Part shown: one piece after another, positions 10,651 through 22,400 of the stretch
Numbering within the stretch: the stretch's first letter is position 1
Layout: every line of letters starts with the position of its first letter
Source: Antedon mediterranea
Lineage: Eukaryota > Echinodermata > Crinoidea > Comatulida > Antedonidae
Direction of reading: 5' to 3'
Assembly (NCBI RefSeq): GCF_964355755.1
Contig: NC_092677.1
Coordinates: 26,818,101 to 26,878,100 of the forward strand
Length of the DNA stretch: 60,000 nucleotides
Made by a program: the position numbers and the translations under genes
Notes under the pieces: generated by a model
What the model saw: the letters and a program-made list of their open reading frames with translations, nothing else
What the model was told of the DNA's origin: nothing
Databases searched by the model: none

Positions 10651-10724
10651 GCGGTGTTCCAGTCCACTTGGCTGCCTTCCGATTGAAACAAGACAATGTT
10701 GTACTTAATCACTGCATGTTATTA

Positions 10725-10870
10725 CAGTAGAACTTCTCATTTGGAAGGGACACTCCTATTAAGGGCACACTTTTCCATGAAATAAAGAATGCCCAATATG
10801 TTTTAACACCAAGGCCTGCCCAATTAATAACTGGACACCCAAAGGTTTCCCTTGAATAGTGGTTATACTG
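10725..10870. mobile_element. 146-bp pogo/Tigger-like MITE with TA flanks
   Basis: The ends are CAGTAGAACTTCTCATT and, inverted, CAGTATAACCACTATTC. TA lies on both sides (10723-10724 and 10871-10872). GGGACACTCCTATTAAGGGC and GGACACCCAAAGG inside have the pogo-derived style. It is too short to encode a transposase. Confidence 0.65.
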
Positions 10871-11465
10871 TAAGCACATGTGCAGTAACATTTTTCATAA
10901 TGTTCATTTCGTAGTCAATGCGCTGCGTAGTGCAACGTCCCTATCCAAGGATAACGTTTCCCATAATCTGGCCAAGCTGTATTTTTTTTATATCATTGCA
11001 TGTTTTTTTTTCTCATCAATGTCAAATATATAAAATCCACTTCAAAAATCTCCAGTAAAAACGGTGGCACATGAATGGTGCTGAGGTCTGTACACACTAT
11101 AGATAATTGTCCAATTTATTCCTAAGTTGATCAAACTAAATTTTCCCAATTTACACAGAACTGCAAAAATGAACGCGCAACACGATAAGAAAAATTGCCT
11201 CGATGACTTAATAGATATTTTGGTCAGCATTTTGAGATGAAACGACTACTGATATAACAAATGAAAATATACAAAAGAAACAATCATAAATTGTTATATC
11301 AATGCTTGGCTGTGAACAAAGTAAAGCCAACAAAATAAAATAAAGACTTATCAAACAATTATAACAATGTTATGGATTTACACAACCATTACATCATACC
11401 TATCAAGGGAATTCCCCATCACTGAGTATGATTAATGACATCATTATAGAAAATCTACTCACATG

Positions 11466-11662
11466 CAAAATGACCATGTAACATAATGGCCATAATACAA
11501 TCAATGACCACATAAGAATAACTACAATGACCAAATAAGGTTATTGACCAAATAAGGTAATTACCCTATATGGTCAATGACCATATAAGGCAATGACCAT
11601 ATAAGAGTAATAACCATATAAGGCAATGACCATATAAGAGTAATAACCATATAAGGATATTA
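11466..11662. repeat. Degenerate minisatellite (CCATATAAGG-type)
   Basis: Repeated ATGACCATATAAGGCA and AGAGTAATAACCATATAAGG units, roughly 12-33 bp long, perfect at the right end and decaying to the left. CCATATAAGG resembles a serum response element core (CC-A/T6-GG), but the repetition alone explains it. Confidence 0.75.
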
Positions 11663-12025
11663 TTACACCATTATATAAAAGTTGCAATGAACAAGCTATT
11701 AAGATCCAACACTGTAAAAGGGTAAAAATACTCAAAAAATTAGCTTCTAAATTTATCTAAACCTTGTCTTAAATTCAGTATGAAGCATAAGAGGGAAAAA
11801 TAATCACATAAATGCATCGACAGCTTTGGTATTTAGTAATTTAAATATCTAATTAATAACTAAGCTTTAATTTCCTTTTTTTTCAATATTACTATATTTT
11901 TTTCTGGTTTGAAATAAGAATATATTTACCTTAAAACCAAACTATCCTACATACTTTTACATGGATAATAGGAGTTATATAATGTAGTGATTAAGATATC
12001 TTGATATCTGTATTCAAAGTGAAAT

Positions 12026-12083
12026 CCCTCGTCTGCCGAGTTCCTCGAAGGCTCCCTCGTCTGCCGAGTTCCTCGAAGGCTCC
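12026..12083. repeat. Tandem duplication, about 29-bp unit
   Basis: CTCGTCTGCCGAGTTCCTCG followed by AAGGCTC occurs twice in a row without change. It is notably GC-richer than its surroundings. Confidence 0.85.
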
Positions 12084-12394
12084 CGATATCTAATAGTTTA
12101 TTGGTACAATACAGAATGTAGATTTTAACTAATCACACAAATTTCAACCAATTTTGAATTGATATATTCGACACAAATTACTTTATTGTGAAAATATCTA
12201 AAAAGCCTGCTGGCTCAGAATATGTACATGTTAATACATTTGATGTAATAAACTAAATTTCAATATCTCAAATGCTTGGGTACACCACCTGGATACGGAC
12301 ACCTGGGTACTACCTTGGATTAGAGGTAAAATATCCAATTCAACAACTTCGCAGCACGCTTCCGTAACATTTTTCTATTATCCTGCCGAATTAT

Positions 12395-12760
12395 CTCAAC
12401 ATAGAGGTACGTACCTCAAATTATCTAAACATATCACGGTATACCCCAATGAATCTCAACATATCACGGTATACCCCAATGAATCTCAACATATGGGTAT
12501 ACCCCAATGAATCTCAACATATGGGTATACCCCAATGAATCTCAACATAGAGGTATGCCTCAATGAATCTCAACATAGAGGTATACCTCAATTTGTCAAC
12601 ATAGAGGTATACCTCAATGAATCTCAACATAGAGTATACCTCGATGAGTCTCAACATAGAGGTATACCTCAATGAATCTCAACATAGAGTATACCTCGAT
12701 GAATCTCAACATAGAGGTATACCTCAATTTATGTCAGCATAGAGGGATACCTTGATCTAT
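12395..12760. repeat. Minisatellite, about 28-bp unit
   Basis: About a dozen copies of units like AACATAGAGGTATACCTCAA plus TGAATCTC, with variants (AACATATCACGGTATACCCC, AACATATGGGTATACCCC). Each unit contains a small palindrome GAGGTATACCTC. The array would lie in the 3' UTR or 3' flank of the NCAM-like gene. Confidence 0.85.
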
Positions 12761-12820
12761 CTTTAATCCACGGCCATGTATCTTATAGTATTATATAACA
12801 TCTATGAATCAACACATCTT

Positions 12821-12826
12821 TTTATT
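12821..12826 (-). terminator. Candidate polyadenylation signal of the NCAM-like gene
   Basis: TTTATT on the plus strand is AATAAA on the minus strand, 615 bp after the stop codon proposed at 13441. Another AATAAA on the minus strand lies at 10170-10165, which would give a 3' UTR of over 3 kb. Which one is used cannot be told. Confidence 0.35.
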
Positions 12827-13440
12827 TCTTGCACATCACATTAATTATGTTTATACAAAAAGAACAAAAAAAACATTATACACCTCAAATTAATCTAGAT
12901 GTCATACATAATCCGCAGCAAAACATTGTACACTAATATTCAACGTTAAATTAAAAAAAGCTTTTGAAATAATTAACAACAAACTCGTGAACTTTGAACT
13001 CCTAAAAACTTGGCACTCTTATCTTAATATACAATTTCACTAATCACTTTTTATAGAGATATTTTTTTCCTCTAATTTTACAATACTTTTCTGTCGCGTA
13101 ATAATTAATTTACACTCCCTAAAAAAACAAACTATACAGTTTATGACATATAGATCGTTTCATAAACATGATACGGTTGGCGAGAATAATATACGGGGAG
13201 AAATCACAGGATGACGCGTGATTGGTTGAATTATAAGTGTTACTATGGAAATTGTCCAACCAAGATGATACTGTATATAGAAAAAGACTACTAATTTATA
13301 TCTTCATTGGATGTGACGAAAATATGCAATTATCTCAGTTTAAAATTGAAAATTGATTGACACAGATTAATAATCTTGAAAATGATTCTCTAATCAGAAA
13401 TACTGGTTGTAGACGACACATCGCCCTTTTCGTTATGCTA

Positions 13441-13483
13441 TCAATGAAAGTCGTGAAATTCCTTTTCTTCCTGAGCAAGCTCA
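13441..13483 (-). other. Candidate last coding exon of the NCAM-like gene
   Basis: After a T-rich tract ending TATCTTTACAG, one base completes the split codon. Then ELAQEEKEFHDFH and a TGA stop follow. The phase fits the upstream tail exons exactly. The sequence is short and not recognised from any family, so support is the acceptor, the phase and charged, non-repetitive coding in an AT-rich area. Confidence 0.5.
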
Positions 13484-16400
13484 CTGTAAAGATACAAAAT
13501 ATAAACATTTATATTACTCAAAACAATTGAAGTCTAACTTTAATAATCTTGTGATAACTTTTATAATCTCGTGCTAACTTTAATAATCTCGTGCTAACTT
13601 TAATAAGCTTGTGCTAACTTTAATAAGCTCATGGATCATGTCAAAGTTATGCTACTCCAGTTACTTCAGTAGCTACGATTTCTTACTGCAATAATGCATG
13701 ATAATTTGACTCAATAAACAGTGTGTATGATTAACAAAAAAAAGGCTTGATAATAATGCATGAACAGGTTAAAGGTCATGGTCCCTTTCTTGTTCTAACA
13801 AAATCAATAATTTAAAAATTAAAAAAAAATAAATTAATAAAGGGAAACTAGAAAAGGAGGTAGAATTAAAACCTCGACCTTTGGAAGTTGTAAGCTCTCA
13901 ACATTTGCGAATATGGAACAAGTATTGTAACAGAAGAAAGATGAGTGACATGCTATGTTTAAATTGTTAAATTGTAGACAGGTGTAGATTTTAAAAAGTT
14001 GATTGAAACATGAAACAAACTACTTTGAGGAAAAAGTGTGATTTGCCCAAATATGGTAGTAATATGACATCATGTCCAAGGTCTGTCTACACTTTATGTG
14101 ACAAAAAAATGTTACGTGCCCATATATGGACATGATGATGTCATCTCTACCATATTTGGACACATCACACTTTTTTGTCAAACTAGTGTTAAAAGAGCTT
14201 AAGAGAAATAATTACAAAGTTCTCTAATTTAATTTAATTGGTGTGCATTTTGCAAAACAAAATACCCCAAACAATCTGGGGGAGGAGGTGGAGAATGGAA
14301 AGAGCTATGTTACAAAAAGAAATATGAATATCACATGTAAACAAATTAATAGTAAACAATAAAATCAAAAACCCTGACAATCAAAGTACCCCAACCTCTT
14401 TACTTTTATTTGTTTAAAATCTACATTGAGTATAAATGAGCTAGGTTTGCTCAAACAAAAACCTGAGCGTCTAACTACAAATTTGTGAATCTTAAAACAA
14501 AAACTAAACTTTGAACGAATAAGACCAAGGTGCGTGAGACAAAAACAAAAAGTATTAACCATTGTGATAAACAAAATCATTGATAATATTAACCGTATAA
14601 TCGGGATAAACAATGGGAGACGAAAACCAAAACTATATAAAATCATGATCACAATCAATTTCTATATGTACAGAAGACAAAACATCACAAACAAATATCC
14701 ATCGTAACAAAACATTAAATCAACTTTCTACTAACAGTTTGTATTCAAACCAAACAAAAGGTGTTCCTCTCTATACATACATGATTATTTATAATAGAAC
14801 TCAGAATTTAATAGGTACAACAAATATATGTGCAAAAACAATACAAAAACTGCTTCGACTATTTTCCTATCAGTACTTTACCCATGCCCCTAAAAAAATG
14901 AAAAACCTAAAGTATGTTAACACCACCAAGCATAGCACATGCTCTCCGAATATAAAATATTCTGATATAGCCTTTACTAAATAAAATAGAAAAGTGAAAA
15001 TATAGTGAATAGAGAAAAGGATAAACAGATAGGATGGAGTAGACAGCACAACACATACAACAAGTGGAAGCAATACATGATTTCAGATTTTTTGTACAAT
15101 AATGAAAATAACCCCTTTTCAACATTTTTCAAATATAATTATATTTTGAACGGGTATATGGAAATATTACTCAACTATTTATGTAGGAAAAAAATTATTT
15201 TGTCGAAAATAATTTTTTACCCAAACAAACAGCGTACAATTAAACAGTTATACAGGATTGTAACAATACCAATGACTCGCAGCGGGTCATGTTAAGAACG
15301 AAATTTTAAAAAATCAACTCACAGTGAGAAATTATTTACTCCGCTGGTTCTTGATTACTTCTGTTTACAAAAAAAAAGATAAGTATAAAAAGATAAATTA
15401 GTATCTTCTTCTGAACGTACAGCTACTATTCGGTAAAGCTCTGAGAAACAGCCAAGCAACATGCAATCTCAACATATTCATAAACGGCTAGAAATTCACC
15501 CTAACAAATTTTCTAGTAGGCATTTCATAGTTGCTAGTTTAACATTTTAAAACTAACTAATGTTTGTTAGTTGTAATTTGTTTTAGTTACTTTTACTGTA
15601 GTAAAGGTACTATATACTTGATGTGCCGGATTAATTAATTTACCAAAAATTCACTTGCTTTACTAATTTTTAACAACTAGGTAATGTTTGTTAAAAAAAG
15701 TAAATTTCTAGCCCTGAATAATGTTGAGAATATATCAAATACATTAATTTAGAAAGTAATACTTTATATTGCAATACCATAATACATAAATGTATTATCA
15801 TAATATAGAATTTAAATGTGTACGTGTATAACTTTTGTTTTATTATGGTAGTACATGCACGGTGCATTTTAGAATTCAAAGGTTAGGTTCACATCATATT
15901 AGTATTAGTGTACAGATTTGAAAATATGTTTTTATTATGGTAATACATGCACGGTGCATCTTAAAATTAAAAGATTAGGTTCAAATCATATTGTTAGTAA
16001 GTGTATGCAGGTTAGTGTGCAAATGGTTACAAAACTACAGAATGTTTTTATAAATATATCAAATAATAATGTATAGGTATTTTGAGCTATGCTACTGTAC
16101 TAATAAAAGTATATACAATTTAAACAGATAGGAAAGTGTAGTTTGTAAAATTTGACAACATATTTGTATTCAAATAAAATTTTGCATGCAAAAAAACATT
16201 GTTTTTAATTTATTCAAAAATTTCTCGTTTAGATTTGCTAGAGTTTGAATAAATTAAAATGTTAGTTGCAATTTATACCCAGAATGCAACATGATCTGTT
16301 TAAGCCCCTCCCATTCTCAATCTACCTCATAAATTTGACAAATTAGCTTGTGTACCAGAATAGGTATGCAAGTTTGAAATTTGTACTTTGTACAACAAAA

Positions 16401-19400
16401 TCAAATTGCATTCTGGGTAGTTTAAAAATAAAACAATGAAGACATATAAACAATAAATTCTGTCCAAGATGAAATAAAATGTGAATGCCAATGATTGGAG
16501 ATGATAATGAAATGGCTGAGATAACTTCCCACGGTAAAATGTTTTGTGAAATGTGGTTTCTTGATGGTAAATAATAAGGCTTAAAAAACAAGTTTGTTTG
16601 CTTTCAAATTGATCAGCGAAAAAAAAAACACAAACATGCCCGCCATTCAAAATTAAAATGTGCCCGAGCCGTCCGCTAAGGTCACAGTTCATTTACAGCA
16701 AACAAACCTTCTTTTTGTAGCCCTAATTTTTCCTCCGAGTGCTTTCCAAATTCTAGATATTTGCAGTTTTTCATATCAGCAAACTCTGTCATTTAAATTT
16801 TGTTTATTTTTAATAAATAATTAATTATTGATATTCTGTACTCTGAATACTGCCTCTCTTCCCTGTGATAGAAATATTCCAAAAGGCCGAATGATGCACA
16901 TTGAAAAGAGAGAATTTTAGAATGGCCAGAAAGTTTTGGGAGCATGATTCACTATAAGATTAGATAAGATCAAAAACATTGCATTTAAATAGAATTCAGT
17001 TAGTATATAGCACCACAGGTGACATCATGGTATAGCGTGCCATACCTTTCTTGCTATGTAACTCAGATTGCGCATGGTATAGCGTGCCATACCTTTCTTG
17101 CTATGTAACTCAGATTGCGGATGATGCCTTCACAAGCCGTAACAAGCAAAGGAATGCGATACGCTACCATGAGGTCAAAGTGTAGTACTCAATACCAGAA
17201 GGAATGTTGTGAATTAGGATTGGTTTTGTGAAATTGGTTGGACAGTATTGATTGATCATATGCCGTTAGTTCATCACACACCCTTTAGCTTCATCCGTCG
17301 TGTTCTGCTCTGGGGTAGAATCGGGTTGGGGTTCAGCAGGGGTCTCAGCGGGTTCAGGGTCGGTTGCAGCCGGTGGCTCAACCGGTGCAGGAGGTTCGAC
17401 CGGTGCAGAAGGTTCAACTGGTGCAAGAGGCTCAACTGGTGCAGGAGTTTCAACTGGTGCTTCCTCTGCAGGTTGCTCTGCCTTCAGGTCTTCACCAGCT
17501 CCTGGTGGTGAGGGTTCGGTGCCGTTGATTTCAAGGGTATCCTGATCACTTAGCATGGGTGTTTTTTCATCACAAGGGGGCGCCATATCTGATCTGTGAG
17601 GGTTTGGTGTAGAGAGGCAAAGTGAGTGGACTGCATTGAAAAGTGTGCCAAAACAACAACTCAGATTGGGGTGAATATGTCATGAAAATTAAACTGACTA
17701 CACAATGCATGAATAAACATGTTAAGAGACTGAAATGATATGTATGGCATAGAGATTATATTGTGATAATATCACAGTTTTATATTGATATCACTAACAT
17801 ATCTATTGTTATTATACTTGTACAGACCTTCCAACTAAAGCTTGCACATTTGTTTGACAATTTTTATTCCTATTTTTTATTTTACTATAAATTGTTCATC
17901 AATAATTAGAAAAATATCAAATTTGTTTTCAAATTTGAAATTTAAAAAAAAATAATTGAGAAAAAAATATTTTGTCTTTTAGGTTAGGAGGTCTGTCTAT
18001 AACCAGGTTTAATGCATTGACCAGTTCACTAGGTTTATTGACTAGGTATATAACTGGTTATCAATGGTAATTAACTGTGTAGTTAACTAAAATGCAATGT
18101 TATTACAGCAACCAGTTGTAGAACCTGATTATAAATTGGTTAAACCAGATATAAATTGGTGTTATTTAACTGGAAATTTAAAAAATTCTGAGATAACCAA
18201 TAATAATATTGTTGAATATTGTAAATTAAGTTTTAACTGAGTGTGTCTCAAATTAGAGAATTTTCAGATGATCAAAAAGTAGTTTACAGGCAAAAATAAA
18301 AGATGCAGTTTCAAGAAAAGGGGTAGCCATTAATTTTCAACCAATTATGCATTAGTCAACCAACTTATGTTAATGAGTAGTAGTCTTACACACCCAATTA
18401 GTTTGTCCTTTTCTACCGGTGGATCACTGGGGGCGCTACCATCGCCGTCTTCTCGAATCTCTGAGTAGGCGACCTTGCCTTTACCGGCTTCACCCCTGTT
18501 TGTGAGGAAAAGTGTGTCAACATTCTTGTGCAACCTTATACCATGTATCAGATTGTATTAGTTGTTATTTTATACCAGGCAAAATCATCAAAGTTACTGT
18601 TTTAAGCTCTGTCTACACAAATTTTATGTGACAAAAAATGTGATGTGCCCATATATGGACATGATGATGTCATGATGCATATCATTACCATAACTAAGCA
18701 CATCACACTTTTTTGTCAAACTAGTTCGATAGTGTAGACAGAGCTTAACACTACTACTTTTAGTGCTGGATGAAAGGCTGGAAACCCCCACAGGGCTGGG
18801 AAAACCCCACAGCCTCCATCCATCCATTATGACGATTACATCTGGAACAAAATAAAACCTTTACAATGTTAGTGCATTGTGGGAATATATCGTCATGCAC
18901 CAATAGTCACTTCAGACATGCTGCGCTTGTTATCAGTGAAATATATGTAATTTGCATAATCAACCTTTGACCTTGGTGATAAAAATATTGCAATGATTCA
19001 CCTTTATCTGTCTTCTACAAATGTATATTTAACTGCGTTTAAATTACTGTGAAGGATGAATACAAAGTATACAATAACATAAAACAGTACTGGGACACAC
19101 AGATTATAAACAGGCATTTAGTATTAATGTTATTGTTAAGGAGTTAGTAGTTGATTCTAGTAACAGTTCCTATGTTGAAATATTCTATTTAGTGTTGTTA
19201 ACTTGCAGTATAAAATATTTGCAATACCCTGGATAAAAACATTTGCAATACCCTGGATAAAAACATTTGCAATACCCTGGATAAAAACATTTGCAATACC
19301 CTGGATAAAAACATTTGCAATACCCTGGATAAAAACATTTGCAATACCCTGGATAAAGTTTTGTTGCTTTAAATTAGCTGATGATGGCTAAAACACATAA

Positions 19401-22400
19401 ACTAAGCAATTGTCATTTAGGGACCATGTCAAAATTATTCTACTGCAGTTACTTTCTACTGCAGTTACTGCAGTAACTACATGTATTTACTGCAATAATT
19501 TAGTTTGTTTCAAAGTAGAAGTTTATGAATTAAAGTCAGTCACTGCAATAAAAAATGTGTTTTAATATTATTACCCCCAAAAAAACTGGTTAACACGTTC
19601 ACTGCCACGGCGTATTTATACGTCAAAAATTGCGTGTCGCTACTTGCCAAGACGTAATACTACGTCAAAATCGTAGCACTTTTGTATTGTATGTAGAATC
19701 GCTGGCAGTGGTGATTGGAACAGGAATTATCGCATGGCAGTTTATGAATGATGTACGTAAACGATAATCTAAAAATAAATGTCATATGTTTGTTTGTGTT
19801 TATTCCCTCATGCATTGAATATGGTTGATACGATGGCGCCCTCACACTCAATATAATCATCTCAAACATGTCATAAATTGCGCTAATAGTAAATAAAAAT
19901 AATAAAGGATGAAATGATTCAGTGTGGTTTACTGTTTTTATCTCTCGATGATAGGTTTGACCGATTTTAGCGCGGAAAATCCCCGACGTATATTTACGTT
20001 CCTGGCAAAGTCAATAAAATTGTTGGACCATTGCCAGTGACGTATTTATACGTCTCAACGGTTTTTCCCGCCATCGTATTTTGAATGACATCATGATAGT
20101 CTGTGACCAGATGTTACACTTTCAAACTGTAATTTAATATGTAAACGGGACTTGGCACTGGGACAGAAATTACGGAAAATGCCTTGGCAGTCAATGTGTT
20201 AAAGAGTAAAGAAAATGCAGTTACTGCAGTAACTGCATTATAATCATTTTGACGCGGTCCTTTTAGAATTTAAGGATGATTAAAATCTTAACCTACAAGA
20301 GATAAGTAAAGTATGAAGACATATTGATTCTCAGTACTAAAGGTAACTGAAATAAATGATTCCTAAACCCTAATGCCCTGTTTACACTATCAAATTGTAT
20401 GCGACAACAAAATGTTGATGTGCCCAAATATGGACATGATGATGTCATTATCAGTACTATATTTGGGCACATCAAACTATTTTGTCAAACTAGTTTGATA
20501 GCGTAGACAGAGCTTAAGTCATTGCTTCTAAGAGGCAGAAACCAAACTCATTCTTAAAATTGAATCGACTGCAGTAACTGCTGTAACAAGAAGTAAACAG
20601 TTAGTTAACACCCAATGTATGGATTCCAATTAGTAAATGTATGTACCCTAAAATGTTGTAAGTAATCCAAAGGTTTAAGTATGTATATTGATGTATTGTC
20701 TCCCAAAACAATGAATGAAATCAATAAAATCAAACTTTAAAATAGACATTTTGTAGTTTTAATTTATCATGTTATTTACTTTTCAAAAAAAAAAAAAAAA
20801 AACCGATTTTGTTCATAAAAAGACTGACAAAATATTTCCCCCTTTAATTTATGGTTTTATCAGGTAAATAATTCTTTTTTTCAATCCAATTTTGTATCTA
20901 AGTAATTTTTTTTTACATAATTTTTTTGGAAGACAATATATCTTTAATGTTTTATATACATCATTATGGTCATACAGAAAAAGCATTATATTAACCTTAT
21001 CATATTGTATTTTCATAGAACAAACAAAAACGATATTAAATGTAGCAGTACATTTAGGCATCTGAACAAAAAGCTAGATGAAAATTCCCTATCTATGCAT
21101 TTCATTTAGTATTACTGCAGTAACTATGCAATACTTTACATTACTGCAGTAATTATGCAATACATTGCATCACTGTACGAACATGATAGTTAATAACAGA
21201 TAGGTACATGACTCAACATACCAACAGAGAGTAAATAAAGAAAAGAAAACAGAAGAAAGGAGAGAAAAATAGTAAATGATAAAAAATCTACTGAAAGAAG
21301 AACATGTCCGTATGCAAACTTTTTTTCAAATACAACACTAAAAATTCCTGAATAATCTAGCTACATACATTCAACATATAATTAATAAACTAGATCAAAT
21401 ATATGTTATTAGACTAAAACCAAAGAATATATATCACAAGAATGAGTAATCCGCGATTTTCCCTGTAACAGTAATATTGTCCATGTGGTAGGGCGCCGCC
21501 ATAAGTGTGGATGTATCTGGGATGTATACAACTTTTTGTGACGGTTTCACTAATCAAAGGCTGGACCACCGGTAGTATTTTCATGATAAAAAATGTTATC
21601 AACTACATGCCAACATCATGTTAAATACTATTTGGATATTTAATTGTTCGTTTTATGCTATTTATTTAGTAAAAACTGCCGTATAAACAGTTTGCTTTAT
21701 CAACCGGGCGCTACAATAGCGTGACCGGGCGTGTTGGTGTTTACGCGTTTTCATGTAGGATAGTTTAATAATATTCCTATATTTAACTTGTTTCTGGTAA
21801 AACAAATAAATGTTAATGACATTTAACATTTTATCCTATTAATAACATGTATTTTATACTAATTTATATCATAAAAACAATACTTAATTTACCGGGCGTA
21901 GAGTAGTACGCGGCAATGGTAAAGAATAGGCCAGTGCTGAGTAACGATTTGTTGATTTTGGTGTTGCTGTGTTAGGCCTTTTTTGTGAACTAATTTAGCA
22001 TGTTAGTAAATAATTGTCTGTAAAAGTGAATGTACACTAGTTTGTTAATAAATATGTATTATAAAATAGTTTACAATTGCAAAATATATTATCATAATTC
22101 TATTTAATGTGACATGTATAATATCTATTAAATCAAGTCTTATTTAGTATGTATACATCCGCCCTTATGAGGGCGGGCATCACTCTCTGGAGCTCTCTGT
22201 TACAAATTTCTCATGCAAAAATCGCGGAATACTCATTCTTGTGATATATATTCTTTGCTAAAACTAACAATCAAAATACTAGACAGATGTCTTATCTATA
22301 ATATCAGTAGACTTCATAAGGTGTGGCTATACCATGCGTAGTATAACATAAAAGAGCTATTTAAAAATATCAAGCATTGGGCTTTCTAAAGCACGGTATC

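Noticed and set aside
17248-17545. Plus-strand frames rich in Gly/Ser/Thr and Arg/Cys opposite the NCAM tail exon
   Set aside because: They are antisense shadows of the Ala-Pro-Val-Glu-Pro coding repeats on the minus strand.
19203-19391. Open frame repeating FAIPWIKT
   Set aside because: It is a product of the 24-bp minisatellite, with no splice sites or homology.
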